DNA of 32,428 nt from Deinococcus malanensis. Its GTDB lineage: Bacteria > Deinococcota > Deinococci > Deinococcales > Deinococcaceae. Location: positions 84,307 to 116,734 of the forward strand of contig NZ_BMPP01000014.1 of assembly GCF_014647655.1 (NCBI RefSeq), written 5' to 3'. The translations under genes and the position numbers were made by a program. Under the pieces are notes generated by a model. That model was not told the DNA's origin, did not search any database, and saw nothing but the letters and a program-made list of their open reading frames with translations. Below, piece after piece: positions 8,199-18,400 of the stretch. Within the stretch, counting starts at the first letter, position 1; the number at the start of each line of letters is the position of its first letter.

Positions 8199-8438
8199 TC
8201 ATGGTTTCCGGCGTGTCGACACGCGCGACTGGATGTGCTGCTGATCCAGTGGCAGAAGTGGAGGAGCCAGCAATGCGGAGAGTGGAGCGGGTGGGCCACT
8301 GTCTGCGGGGGAAGACGTGGGTGGGCGGAGCACCACGTGTTTCCAGACCAGGCTCATGGGTTCATCCCGGCGGGGCGGGTAAGGGTAGCGCTCTGCCAGC
8401 AGGGTACGTACCCACTCGGGGAGCAAGGACTCGCTCAT
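8199..8438 (-). CDS. Small hypothetical protein
   Basis: A 79-residue frame starts at ATG 8438 with an excellent Shine-Dalgarno sequence (GGAGG, 5 nt spacing). The N-terminus MSESLLPEWVRTLLAERYPY looks like a genuine amphipathic helix, and charged and proline-rich sequence follows. There is no membrane segment and no recognised family. It lies 116 nt downstream of the MFS gene on the same strand and could be the last member of the polyol operon. The low-complexity C-terminal half (PLSALLAPPLLPL) may mean that the frame is broken there. Confidence 0.5.
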   Translation of the reverse strand: MSESLLPEWVRTLLAERYPYPPRRDEPMSLVWKHVVLRPPTSSPADSGPPAPLSALLAPPLLPLDQQHIQSRVSTRRKP

Positions 8439-8554
8439 GACAACCTCCGAACAGCACGCAACGGATGACAGATGGGACTGACTTCACCAACTGCTGGGCC
8501 TGCACCACGCGGCTGGTTCATCCACTCGGCAGGGCGGGCGCCCGAGAGCGGCAT

Positions 8555-9769
8555 TTACCCCGGGACGGTCTCCAGCACCGGTTCCTGGCGCCCGGCCCGC
8601 GTCAAGCCTTCGTACACGGCCAGCAGCAGCACCGCAGCGATGACAATAGAGAACCCGATCGCTTCCAGGCCCGCCCAACGGGTGATCACGCCGATCAGCG
8701 CAGTGAGGGCCGCGCCGCCCAGGCCACCGGCGGCGATCTGAAAGCCGATGGCGCTGTTCGCGTGTGCTGCACCCACCCGCATCGGGGTCAGGCTGATCAG
8801 TGACGCGAAGATGGGCGCGAAGAACAAGCCGAGCATCATCAGCCCAGCGGTGGAAAGCCATTGGGTCGGTTCGAGCCAGAACAGCACTGCACCAGCCACA
8901 CTGGCGATCAGGCACCACCGCAGCGTAGAAACCAGCGACACCCGGTGGGCCACCACGCCGAACAGAATCCGTCCGGCCATCAGGCTCCCCCAGTACAGGC
9001 TCACGTACAGCCCGGCGGTGGTTTCGGGAACCGCGCGGCCGAGGGTGAGCAGCGAGTAGCTCCACTGCGCGGTGGCCACTTCCACACCGCCGTACAGAAA
9101 GCAGGTGAGCATGCCCAGCCACACGACCGGACGGCGCAGGGTGTCCCGCGTGCGCGCGGCGGGAACAGGCGGGGTGTGCGCCTCACTCGCTTTTACCCCA
9201 TCCACCCAGCGCTGACGGGTGAAGAAAAACGTGAGAGCGAGCAGCAGTTGGGTGCCGCCCACGATGACGTAACTCCAGCGCCACACGTTCCCGGAAGTCA
9301 GGACGCCCGTGACGATCAGCGGTCCCATGGTGGTGCCCAGGCCCCAGGAGGCGTGCAGCCAGTTGAGGGTGCGGGCGCTGAAGTGCACAGCCCCGTAGGC
9401 GTTCAGGCCCGCGTCGATGGCCCCCCCGCCAAGTCCGGCGATGAAGCTGAAAGCCAGCAGTACGGGCCAGTAGGAGGTCAGGGCGAAGCCGAGCAGGGCG
9501 AGGGCGGCGGCCAGCGTCGACAGGGCCAGCATGCTGCCGATCGGCAGGACACGCAGGATCCGGCCACTGAGGAAACTGGCGGTGAGGTACCCGGCGGTCG
9601 CGAAGGAAGCCAGCAGGCCCAGGGCGCCGAGGGGCACGTCAAAGGAACTGCGGATTGAAGGCCACGAAACGCCCAGCAGGCCATCCGGCAGTCCCAGACT
9701 GAAGAAAGCCAGGAAGGCGAGCAGTACCAGGACCGGCCGCCGCGAGAGGGAAGAGAAAGATGAAGTCAT
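8555..9769 (-). CDS. MFS transporter (last major gene of polyol operon)
   Basis: The protein is 404 residues from ATG 9769 with about twelve hydrophobic helices. The first half begins FLAFFSLGLPDGLLGVSWPS, the pattern of sugar/fucose-type MFS permeases, and contains GLGGGAIDAGLNAYGA, which is typical of that branch. A central cytoplasmic loop near residues 193-210 separates the halves. A longer in-frame extension upstream overlaps the kinase gene and is unlikely. The ATG overlaps the stop codon of a 16-codon frame that has a strong ribosome binding site, suggesting translational coupling. It lies 35 nt beyond that small frame from the kinase gene, in the same operon, so it may import a polyol or hexose or export a product. 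The substrate is inferred only from context. Confidence 0.85.
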   Translation of the reverse strand: MTSSFSSLSRRPVLVLLAFLAFFSLGLPDGLLGVSWPSIRSSFDVPLGALGLLASFATAGYLTASFLSGRILRVLPIGSMLALSTLAAALALLGFALTSYWPVLLAFSFIAGLGGGAIDAGLNAYGAVHFSARTLNWLHASWGLGTTMGPLIVTGVLTSGNVWRWSYVIVGGTQLLLALTFFFTRQRWVDGVKASEAHTPPVPAARTRDTLRRPVVWLGMLTCFLYGGVEVATAQWSYSLLTLGRAVPETTAGLYVSLYWGSLMAGRILFGVVAHRVSLVSTLRWCLIASVAGAVLFWLEPTQWLSTAGLMMLGLFFAPIFASLISLTPMRVGAAHANSAIGFQIAAGGLGGAALTALIGVITRWAGLEAIGFSIVIAAVLLLAVYEGLTRAGRQEPVLETVPG

Positions 9770-9816
9770 CCCGGAGGAGTCCGGCGGGAAGGGCACAAAA
9801 GTGTAGGGTCGTGCAT
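9766..9816 (-). CDS. Possible 16-residue leader peptide ahead of MFS gene
   Basis: ATG 9816 is preceded by AAGGGAAG at good spacing and encodes MHDPTLLCPSRRTPPG. Its TGA (9768-9766) overlaps the MFS ATG (9769-9767) as ATGA. The MFS start itself has no usable Shine-Dalgarno sequence, so ribosomes ending this peptide could restart on the transporter. The product may have no function of its own. Confidence 0.4.
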   Translation of the reverse strand: MHDPTLLCPSRRTPPG

Positions 9817-9851
9817 CGTCACTTCCCTTCGCCAGGAAGACTGATGGCTTT

Positions 9852-10820
9852 TCATTCCAGGTGGCCTGACCCGACCTGAGCGACCAGCGCGGAGAGGTCA
9901 GCCTGGGTGGGGGCGTAAGCTCCAGCACGGCGACAGGCCGCCGCGGCCGCCTGCAAGCCCATCTGAAGGTGGTCTGCCCACGCTGCTTCCAGCCGGGTGG
10001 TGGCACTCACCAGCATCCCGGCGCACAGCGCATCCCCCGCGCCAACCGTATCCACGACCTGCACTGGAACGGCTGGGAGGTCAAGGTGACCCGCTGGGTG
10101 CAGTAAGGTCGCGCCCTGCGCCCCACGCGTGATGACGATGGGACACTCCGGATTCAGGGCACGCAGGTGACGCACCACGTCGTCCTCAGGCTGGTCCGGG
10201 AAGAAAAATTGGAGGTCCTCATCGCTGAGCTTGACCAGGTCCGCCTGCCGGATCACCGTTTCGAACACCCTGGGGTACTCCGGATGGCGGTGGGTGATGC
10301 GGGCATTCGGGTCAAAACTCACCCGCACGCCCGCCGCCCGGGCGGACTGGATCAACGTCAGCAACGTGTCCGCCAGGGGCCAGCGACTCAGGCTGATCCC
10401 CCCGACGTGAAGCCACCGCGCCGCTCTCATCCAGCCCTCCGGGAGCCTCCCGGGATCAAAGTGGAGGTCCGCGCTGCCTTCCCCCAGAAAGCGGTACGCC
10501 GGCGGGTCCAGCTGATACACGACCGCCATCAGGGTCGGGGCGGGGACCTGCTGAAGGAACCGCGGGTCCACCCCCGCCAGGGCACTCTCGCGGACGAGGT
10601 CATCACCGAAGTTGTCCTGCCCCACCGCTCCGGCGAACGCGGTCCGGACACCCAACCGGGCGCAGGCCCGGGCGACATTCCAGCCGGCTCCACCCGGATG
10701 GGCGTTCCAGTGCGGCCCGCCCGCCGTCACCAGATCCGTCAGCGCCTCCCCTGCACTCACGATGAGTGGCAGGCCTTCCGGCACGGCTCCAGGAGAGGGA
10801 GGCGGGGACCGCTCAGCCAA
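9852..10820 (-). CDS. PfkB-family carbohydrate kinase, probable fructokinase
   Basis: The protein is 322 residues from TTG 10820, overlapping the preceding dehydrogenase gene by 8 nt. A GTG at residue 13 is the alternative start. It shows the ribokinase/PfkB signatures: GEALTDLV at the start of the fold, an early glycine-rich substrate motif [17 protein letters not shown] near residues 41-57, SFDPNARI near 168, and the C-terminal [12 protein letters not shown] near 258 carrying the catalytic Asp and anion hole. In mannitol operons the equivalent enzyme (MtlZ) phosphorylates the fructose made by mannitol dehydrogenase to fructose-6-phosphate in the cytoplasm. That role fits the neighbours exactly, though other sugars are possible for this family. 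Confidence 0.85.
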   Translation of the reverse strand: MAERSPPPSPGAVPEGLPLIVSAGEALTDLVTAGGPHWNAHPGGAGWNVARACARLGVRTAFAGAVGQDNFGDDLVRESALAGVDPRFLQQVPAPTLMAVVYQLDPPAYRFLGEGSADLHFDPGRLPEGWMRAARWLHVGGISLSRWPLADTLLTLIQSARAAGVRVSFDPNARITHRHPEYPRVFETVIRQADLVKLSDEDLQFFFPDQPEDDVVRHLRALNPECPIVITRGAQGATLLHPAGHLDLPAVPVQVVDTVGAGDALCAGMLVSATTRLEAAWADHLQMGLQAAAAACRRAGAYAPTQADLSALVAQVGSGHLE

Positions 10821-11900
10821 CGTCGATCATCACCTTCATGCTGGTGCGCTTCTCGCGATCCGCGAATTCGAACGCCTCAGGCGTCTGGTCGAACGTGTAC
10901 CGGTGCGTGACCAGCGTGTCGAGGTTCACCGCCCCGCTTTCCACGAGGGCGATGGCCGCGGGGTAGCAGTTGGCGTACCGGAACACGCCCCGGATGGTCA
11001 CTTCCCGGCTGGCGGCGGACACGATGTCCAGGCTGACCTCCGGATCCGGCGGCAACCCCACCAGGACGGTCGAGCCTCCCGGGCGGGGCGCGGCGAGGCT
11101 CAGGCGGGTGGTGGGCAGGCTTCCGGCCGTCTCGAACGCCACGTCCACGCCGGCATGCGACTCAGGCAGGTCTGAACGGGTAATTTCCCGAATCCGCCCG
11201 ATGGGGTCCTCATGCCGGGCGTTGATCGTGTGGGTGGCGCCCACCTGACGGGCCAGGTCCAGCCGGAAATCCTCCAAATCCACCGCGATCAGGGTGGTCG
11301 CGCCGGCAGCCTTGGCAGCTTGCAGTGTGGTGCACCCGATCGGACCAGCCCCAAAGACCGCGACACTCTGCCCTGGGGTGACCTCTCCCTTGCGGGCAGC
11401 CCACACGCCTACCGCGAGCGGTTCGATCAGGGCGCCCGCGTCGTCACTCAGGCTGTCCGGGAGTAGGAACACGAAATCATCCGGCCAGATCACATGCTCG
11501 GACAGCGCGCCGTGAACGGGCGGCGTGGCCATGAAGGTCATATCCGGGCAGAGGTTGTACTCGCCGCGTTTGCAGTACGCGCAGCGCCGGCAGGGGTACC
11601 CGGGTTCCAGGGCGACCCGGTCGCCGGCCTTGACCCGGGTGACGCCTTCACCGACGGCGTCGACCACGCCCATCACTTCATGGCCGAGGATCAGGGGCGC
11701 GTCCACCACGTACTGGCCGATCTTGCCGTGGGTGTAGTAGTGGATGTCACTGCCGCACACCCCGATGCGGCGCACGCGCACGCGCACCTCGCGGGGACCG
11801 GGAACACCGACGTCGCGGGTCTCCCACCGCAGGTCACGAATGCCGTGCAGAACACTGGTGCGGGAGGAACGGGCAGGAGCGTGGGGGAGCTCAGTAGAAG

Positions 11901-11904
<4 letters not shown>
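10813..11904 (-). CDS. Zinc-dependent polyol dehydrogenase (sorbitol/xylitol type)
   Basis: The 363-residue protein belongs to the medium-chain dehydrogenase family. Visible are the catalytic zinc ligand region [10 protein letters not shown] (near residues 48-57), GHEVMGVV (74-81), the structural-zinc cysteine cluster [15 protein letters not shown] (105-119), the second catalytic region EPLAVGVWA (161-169) and the Rossmann motif GAGPIG (near 185). Such enzymes oxidise sorbitol, xylitol or L-iditol to the ketose with NAD. With fructokinase next door, sorbitol to fructose is the likely reaction. The ATG overlaps the mannitol dehydrogenase stop as ATGA and has AAGGAAG upstream. The gene in turn overlaps the kinase start, so the three are translationally coupled. 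Confidence 0.88.
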
Positions 11905-13460
<1,556 letters not shown>

Positions 13461-13580
13461 GGGAACTCCGGATTCCATCGAACGTGGGAAGACTTGGGAA
13501 GGTTGCCGAAGAGGGGCGGGAAACGGGCGGAGGAGGCCCGGATGTTCCGGGTGGACCGGCGCCCTCGCCCCCTCCCGGCT

Positions 13581-14426
<846 letters not shown>

Positions 14427-14427
14427 G

Positions 14428-15354
14428 TCAGCCTCCCCGGCTGCTGGTGGAGCGGTTGATGAGTTTGAGCAGGTACACGGCCAGGATGTTGGTGAGGATC
14501 ACCGTGATCACGCCCGCGGCGCTCGCCAGGCCGATGTTGTACTCGGCGAAGGCCTTCTGGTAGATGAAGTACGGCAGATTGGTGGTGGCCACACCGGGGC
14601 CTCCGGAGGTGGAGCCGTAGATCTCGCCGTACACCTGAAGCAGCGCGATGGTCTCCATCAGCACGACCACCTGGATGGCCTGCATCCAATGCGGCAGCAC
14701 GATGTGCCGGAATTCCTGCATGGGGCTGGCGCCGTCGAGCCGGGCGGCTTCGATCTGGTCGTCAGGCAGGCTCTGGAGGCCGGTCAGGAGGATCAGCATG
14801 GCGAAGGGCGTCCATTCCCAGGTGACCATGGCGATCACGCTGGCCATCGGGAACTGCGCGAGCCAGTCGACCGGCTGACCCCCCAGGCTGGCGACCACCC
14901 AGGAGAAGAAACCGAACACCGGGTTGAGCAGCATGTTCTTCCAGATGACGGCCGTGACGATCGGCATGACCAGGAACGAGCTGATCATCAGCGTGCGCAG
15001 CAGGGCGCGGCCGGCGAACTGCCGGTTGAGCAGCAGCGCGAGGGCCCCGCCGAGGATCAGGGTCAGGAGCAGGCTGCCGCCGGCGAGCAGCACGGTGTTA
15101 CCCAGGATGCGCAGGTTCTGCGGGTCGGTCAGCAGCGTGACGTAATTCTGCACGCCGATGAAGGGCCGGCTGCTGGGATCGACGAGGTTGTACCGGAAGA
15201 ACGAGTAGTACACCGTCATGAAGAACGGCACCTGGGTCGTGAGGATCAGGTACAGCATCGCGGGCCAGATCAGGACGGCGGGCGTGACGCGCAGGCCACG
15301 CTTGCGGGCGGGGGGGACGTGCGTGGCGGTGTAGGGGGGCGTGACCGTGGTCAT
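14428..15354 (-). CDS. Polyol ABC transporter permease, MalF-type
   Basis: The 308-residue protein has six main hydrophobic helices, beginning with a basic cytoplasmic N-terminus and the first helix near residue 25 (VTPAVLIWPAMLYLILTTQV). The EAA loop is EAARLDGASPMQEFRHIVLP near residue 201. It resembles the SmoF/MtlF permease of mannitol/sorbitol importers and would pair with the next gene's product as a heterodimeric channel in the inner membrane. ATG 15354 has GAGGAG at good spacing. A strong hairpin lies between this gene and the upstream binding-protein gene. Confidence 0.9.
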   Translation of the reverse strand: MTTVTPPYTATHVPPARKRGLRVTPAVLIWPAMLYLILTTQVPFFMTVYYSFFRYNLVDPSSRPFIGVQNYVTLLTDPQNLRILGNTVLLAGGSLLLTLILGGALALLLNRQFAGRALLRTLMISSFLVMPIVTAVIWKNMLLNPVFGFFSWVVASLGGQPVDWLAQFPMASVIAMVTWEWTPFAMLILLTGLQSLPDDQIEAARLDGASPMQEFRHIVLPHWMQAIQVVVLMETIALLQVYGEIYGSTSGGPGVATTNLPYFIYQKAFAEYNIGLASAAGVITVILTNILAVYLLKLINRSTSSRGG

Positions 15355-15370
15355 GAGGTCTCCTCAGGGA

Positions 15371-15423
15371 AGGCGCGGGGCCGGTCGTGGCAACTGATCT
15401 GAACCACCACCGGCCCCGCGCCT
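15371..15423 (-). promoter_or_regulatory. Strong intercistronic hairpin after binding-protein gene
   Basis: A perfect 14-bp GC-rich stem (15371-15384 with 15410-15423) encloses a 25-nt loop that can itself pair (TCGTGG with CCACCA, imperfect). No T-run follows. Such stem-loops after binding-protein genes are known to protect the upstream mRNA or partly attenuate the permease genes. It lies just beyond TAA 15452-15454, which supports that codon as the ancestral gene end. Confidence 0.6.
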
Positions 15424-15451
15424 CAGGTTGACTTGGACGCGTGCGGGCGCC

Positions 15452-15553
15452 TTACTTCTTGTAACCGCCCTCGGTGGCCACGCGGGCAGCGGCGGCCTGC
15501 GCCTGCTTGAGGGCCTGGTCGATGCTGGTCTGGCCGCTCAGGGCGCCGGCGAG
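15452..15553 (-). pseudogene. Detached C-terminal tail of the binding-protein gene
   Basis: Directly after the in-frame TAA (15554-15556), the same frame stays open for 33 codons to TAA 15452-15454, encoding LAGALSGQTSIDQALKQAQ and then a helix ending EGGYKK. This is the usual C-terminal helix of polyol-binding proteins of this family, in which such helices carry a KTSxDxALKKAQ-like pattern. It therefore belongs to the upstream gene and is cut off by a single stop codon. Confidence 0.7.
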
Positions 15554-16780
15554 TTACTGGCCGACCTGCGTGCCGAGCGCCTGGAACTGCGGGATGCCGA
15601 CGAACTGGATGCCGGTGTACGGGACCGGGTCCTTGGTGGGGCGGGTAGGATCGGCGCGTTTGATGGAGCTGAGCACGATGGGCGCGAAGTCCCCGGCAGC
15701 TTTCTTGTAGTTGGCGTTCGTGTAGGTGCTGGTGCGGGTGCCAGGAGGCACCGCGGCCCAGGTGCCTTTGGTTTTCGCGACGAGCGCGATGTATTCCTTG
15801 GAGGTCGCCCAGGTGATGAACTTGAAGGCAGCGTCTTCCTGCTTGGTGCTCTTGGGGACGGCGAGGCTCCAGGACCACAGCCAGTTGCTGCCGCGGGGCG
15901 TGCCGGGACCCGTGGGAGCGTTGGCGAACCCGACGGACTTGACGATTTTGCTGGCGGCGGGGTCCTTGAGGAAGCCGGCACCGACAGTCGCGTCGACCCA
16001 CATGCCGCACTTGCCCTGGCTCATCAGGGTGAGGTTCTCGGTGAAGCCGTTGCTGGTCGCGCCGGGAGGGCCGTAGCGTTTCAGGAGGTTCACGTAGAAG
16101 GTCATGGCGTTCTTCCAGGCGGCGCTGTTCACCTGGGCGTTCCAGTTCTGGTCGTACCAGCGGCCACCGAAGGTGTTCACCATGGTGCTGAACAGGGCCA
16201 TGTTCTCGCCCCAGCCGGGCAGGCCGCGCAGGCACACGCCGTACACGCCCTGGGAGGGGTTGTGGACTTTGGAGGCGAAGGTCTGGATCTGCTGCCAGGT
16301 GGGGTTGGCGGGCATGGTCAGCTTGGCTTTGCGGAACAGGTCCTTGTTGTAGTACGTCATGCTGCTTTCGGCGTAGAACGGCAGCGCGTACAGTTGCCCC
16401 TGGTAGGACAGGCCTTTGCGGACGGGTTCGAGGACGTCGTTCAGGTCGTAGGCGCGGGTGATGCTGGCGTTCTTGCTGAAGAGCGGGTTGAGGGGTTTAA
16501 GCCAGCCGTTCTTGGCCCAGATGGGCACTTCGTAGGTGCCGACGGTGGCGATGTCGTAGCTTCCTGCGTTGCTGGCGACGTCCAGCGTGACCTTCTGGCG
16601 CAGTTCGTTTTCCGGGAGGACAACCCATCGCACGTTGATGTCGGGGTATTTCTTGTTGAACTCGGGCGTGAGCCGCTGCATGGTGACCATGTCGGGGTTG
16701 TTGACGGTCGCGATGGTGATGGTGCTGGCGGCGTGGGCGCTGGTGCACAGGGTGAGGCTGAGCAGGGCGAGTCTCTTCAT
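15554..16780 (-). CDS. Polyol ABC transporter substrate-binding protein, truncated by in-frame stop
   Basis: The product is 408 residues from ATG 16780, which has AGGAGG 7 nt upstream; upstream in-frame codons lack any such signal. A signal peptide is evident: MKRLALLSLTLCTSAHA, with cleavage likely after AHA. The mature part begins with the SmoE/MtlE hallmark TITIATVNNPDMVTMQRL and contains GTYEVPIWAKNGWLKPL near residue 98, as in mannitol/sorbitol-binding proteins. It would capture the polyol outside the inner membrane and deliver it to the two permeases. The frame stops at TAA 15554-15556, but 33 further in-frame codons match the family's C-terminal helix, so the natural product was probably about 442 residues. 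The truncated form may misfold or still function. A sequencing error is possible. Confidence 0.85.
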   Translation of the reverse strand: MKRLALLSLTLCTSAHAASTITIATVNNPDMVTMQRLTPEFNKKYPDINVRWVVLPENELRQKVTLDVASNAGSYDIATVGTYEVPIWAKNGWLKPLNPLFSKNASITRAYDLNDVLEPVRKGLSYQGQLYALPFYAESSMTYYNKDLFRKAKLTMPANPTWQQIQTFASKVHNPSQGVYGVCLRGLPGWGENMALFSTMVNTFGGRWYDQNWNAQVNSAAWKNAMTFYVNLLKRYGPPGATSNGFTENLTLMSQGKCGMWVDATVGAGFLKDPAASKIVKSVGFANAPTGPGTPRGSNWLWSWSLAVPKSTKQEDAAFKFITWATSKEYIALVAKTKGTWAAVPPGTRTSTYTNANYKKAAGDFAPIVLSSIKRADPTRPTKDPVPYTGIQFVGIPQFQALGTQVGQ

Positions 16781-16876
16781 GGTGGATCCTCCTGGGACTG
16801 CGGGGCGGCAGGCGAAGGGACGGCCGGCGTGGCGTCGCTTCATGGCGGGGGAGGGCGGATTCCCTCTCAACTCTTG

Positions 16877-16892
16877 ATGGTCTCGTGGCCAT
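16877..16892. promoter_or_regulatory. Proposed LacI operator O1
   Basis: ATGGTCTCGTGGCCAT is a pseudopalindrome with a central CG and six of eight matched base pairs, the style of LacI-family operators. It matches O2 and O3 at all thirteen consensus positions. It sits where transcription of the polyol operon would start if TATGTT at 16904-16899 is the -10 element. Confidence 0.65.
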
Positions 16893-16898
16893 TATTGA

Positions 16899-16904
16899 AA
16901 CATA
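16899..16904 (-). promoter_or_regulatory. Possible -10 element of polyol operon
   Basis: TATGTT on the minus strand lies about 120 nt before the binding-protein ATG, immediately upstream of O1, in the most AT-rich part of the divergent region. No good -35 was found at 16-18 nt. An AATAAT six bases further on is an alternative. Confidence 0.3.
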
Positions 16905-16952
16905 GCTTTGGTGCCGCTGTCTACCTGTCGAAAAATTTGACCGAGTACAGTC

Positions 16953-16968
16953 ATGGACACGAGGCCAT
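16953..16968. promoter_or_regulatory. Proposed LacI operator O2
   Basis: ATGGACACGAGGCCAT has the same outer ATGG/CCAT arms, central CG and flanking C/G pair as O1. Its centre is 76 bp from O1 and 52 bp from O3, within the region shared by the two divergent promoters. Confidence 0.65.
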
Positions 16969-17000
16969 TGCGTCCACTACCTCTTGACCACGAATGCGCC

Positions 17001-17006
17001 TAAAAT
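17001..17006 (+). promoter_or_regulatory. Probable -10 element of leaderless lacI gene
   Basis: TAAAAT ends 6 nt before the GTG start codon at 17013, with no ribosome binding site, as for leaderless genes. O3 overlaps it by two bases. TTGACC at 16984 is too close (11 nt) to be its -35. Confidence 0.5.
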
Positions 17007-17020
17007 GGCCCCGTGGCCAC
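17005..17020. promoter_or_regulatory. Proposed LacI operator O3
   Basis: ATGGCCCCGTGGCCAC matches the consensus ATGGNCNCGNGGCCAY and spans the end of the -10 and the first codons of lacI, implying autoregulation. Part of the match is within coding sequence, which slightly lowers certainty. Confidence 0.55.
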
Positions 17021-18038
17021 CATCCAAGACGTCGCGCGCCTCGCTGGCGTCTCACCCACCACCGCCAAACGCGCCCTGCGGGAACCTGACAAACTCACGC
17101 CGGACACCCTGGCCCGGGTTCAGGCCGCCGTCCAGTCCCTGGAGTACGAACCGGACCAACGCGCCGGCAGCCTCCGGGGCGGACAGAGCCGCACCATCGG
17201 CCTGACCGTCGCCAGCATCGTCGAGCCCTTTTTCGCGGAGTTCGCACGAACCGTCAGCCGGACCCTCAGCGAAGCCGGGTACACCCTGATCATCACGGAA
17301 ATCGAGTACGCCGCCGCCCGCGAAGTCAACGAACTCCAGCGCCTGTACGGCCAGCGTGTGGCCGGCATCCTGCTGCGCCCCGGTTACGGACCGGAAAGTC
17401 GCGCCTACGTCCACCGCCTGGTGTCCAAAGGCGTTCATATCCTGGAATACGACTACGTCCCCCCAGGCAGCCCTTACCCACACGTCAACGTCGACCACGT
17501 TGGCGCCACCAGACAGGCCGTACAGTACCTCCACTCGCTCGGCCACCGGGACATCGCCGCGCTCGGCACCTACCACCCGCAGATTCACCCCGAAGCCCGC
17601 AGTCACGCCTTCCCCGCCATCATGGCCGAACTGGGCCTGAGTGTCCGCCCGGAATATCAGCGCGTCACCCTCCTTACCGAGGAGACCGCCTTCCGCCTCA
17701 CCCATGAACTGATGGCCCTGCCCACCCCACCCACCGCGATCATCGCCCTGAACGGCACCCAGGGCATCGGCGCCTTCCGCGCCATCCGGGAGCGCGGCTG
17801 GCAGATCCCGGACGACATCAGCCTGATCACCTTTGATGATTACTCCTGGACGTCCCTGGTCACCCCTCCGGTCACCGTTGTCGCGCAACCCGTTCAGGAC
17901 ATGGCTGTGGCGGCTGCCCGGAACATGATCGCCCTCCTGGAAGGCCAGACCGTCACCAGCCAGGTCTTCCCGGCCGAGCTGATTGCCCGGCAGAGCTGCG
18001 CGGCACCGCGCGGCGCCGTCTCCAGCAAAGTCGGGTAA
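17013..18038 (+). CDS. LacI-family transcriptional regulator of polyol operon
   Basis: The 341-residue protein begins MATIQDVARLAGVSPTTAKR, the LacI helix-turn-helix and recognition helix, followed by the hinge helix region near residues 45-60 (YEPDQRAGSLRGG). The periplasmic-binding-protein-like effector domain runs from about residue 61 (TIGLTVASIVEPFFAEFART) to about 330, with DDISLITFDDYSW in the usual place near 268. It is divergently transcribed from the polyol operon with 232 bp between start codons. Three copies of a 16-bp pseudopalindrome lie between or at the starts. It probably represses the operon until a polyol or derived metabolite binds. The GTG start is likely leaderless. The effector cannot be read from sequence. 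Confidence 0.9.
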   Translation: MATIQDVARLAGVSPTTAKRALREPDKLTPDTLARVQAAVQSLEYEPDQRAGSLRGGQSRTIGLTVASIVEPFFAEFARTVSRTLSEAGYTLIITEIEYAAAREVNELQRLYGQRVAGILLRPGYGPESRAYVHRLVSKGVHILEYDYVPPGSPYPHVNVDHVGATRQAVQYLHSLGHRDIAALGTYHPQIHPEARSHAFPAIMAELGLSVRPEYQRVTLLTEETAFRLTHELMALPTPPTAIIALNGTQGIGAFRAIRERGWQIPDDISLITFDDYSWTSLVTPPVTVVAQPVQDMAVAAARNMIALLEGQTVTSQVFPAELIARQSCAAPRGAVSSKVG

Positions 18039-18048
18039 GGAGACACGA

Positions 18049-18150
18049 ATGAACGACCCGGCTCTGCCCCAGGTGTTGAACACGGAAGACAGCCCGGCCA
18101 GTCATGATTTCGAAGTGTCACCTGCCAGCATGGCGTACCGACCTGGCTGA
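18049..18150 (+). CDS. Short 33-residue frame after lacI, possibly a truncated gene start
   Basis: TAAGGAG, which includes the lacI stop codon, lies 6 nt before ATG 18049, an ideal ribosome binding site. The frame reads MNDPALPQVLNTEDSPASHD and 13 more residues before TGA. Such a good start with so short a product suggests that a second gene of a lacI operon has been lost or truncated here. No family is recognised. Confidence 0.3.
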   Translation: MNDPALPQVLNTEDSPASHDFEVSPASMAYRPG

Positions 18151-18302
18151 CGTGATACCCGATGATGAACCGGGTGCCGACGTGAGTCACAGAACACCCG
18201 CGATCAACGGGAATACGCCGGCTGCCCTGGCTCCGGCCACTGCTGGAAGCTCCCTGCTCTGTGGGACCGGCTGCCTCTCCGTCGCTTATACGCAAATCAA
18301 CG

Positions 18303-18325
18303 AAAAAAGCGACCTCCGGGTCGCC
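18303..18325 (-). terminator. Intrinsic terminator for minus-strand GntR remnant, possibly bidirectional
   Basis: GCGACC (18309-18314) pairs with GGTCGC (18319-18324) over the stable TCCG loop. On the minus strand a run of six T follows, a textbook terminator. On the plus strand only CTTT follows, so it may also weakly end lacI transcripts. Confidence 0.75.
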
Positions 18326-18400
18326 TTTGATGCTGAGCATTATAGCGCGGTATGCGCCGGGAGTCGCAAGTATGCGTGAAGTCCACGCCGCGGCACGTGT

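Noticed and set aside
15554..15556. Selenocysteine or general stop-codon recoding to explain the in-frame stops
   Set aside because: The two interrupted genes use TAA and TAG, neither is TGA, and other genes in the window stop normally at all three codons; mutation or sequence error is simpler.
15428..16987. A 519-codon plus-strand frame opposite the binding-protein gene
   Set aside because: It is a mirror of the codon pattern of the real minus-strand gene; its translation matches no protein pattern and spans the divergent promoter region.
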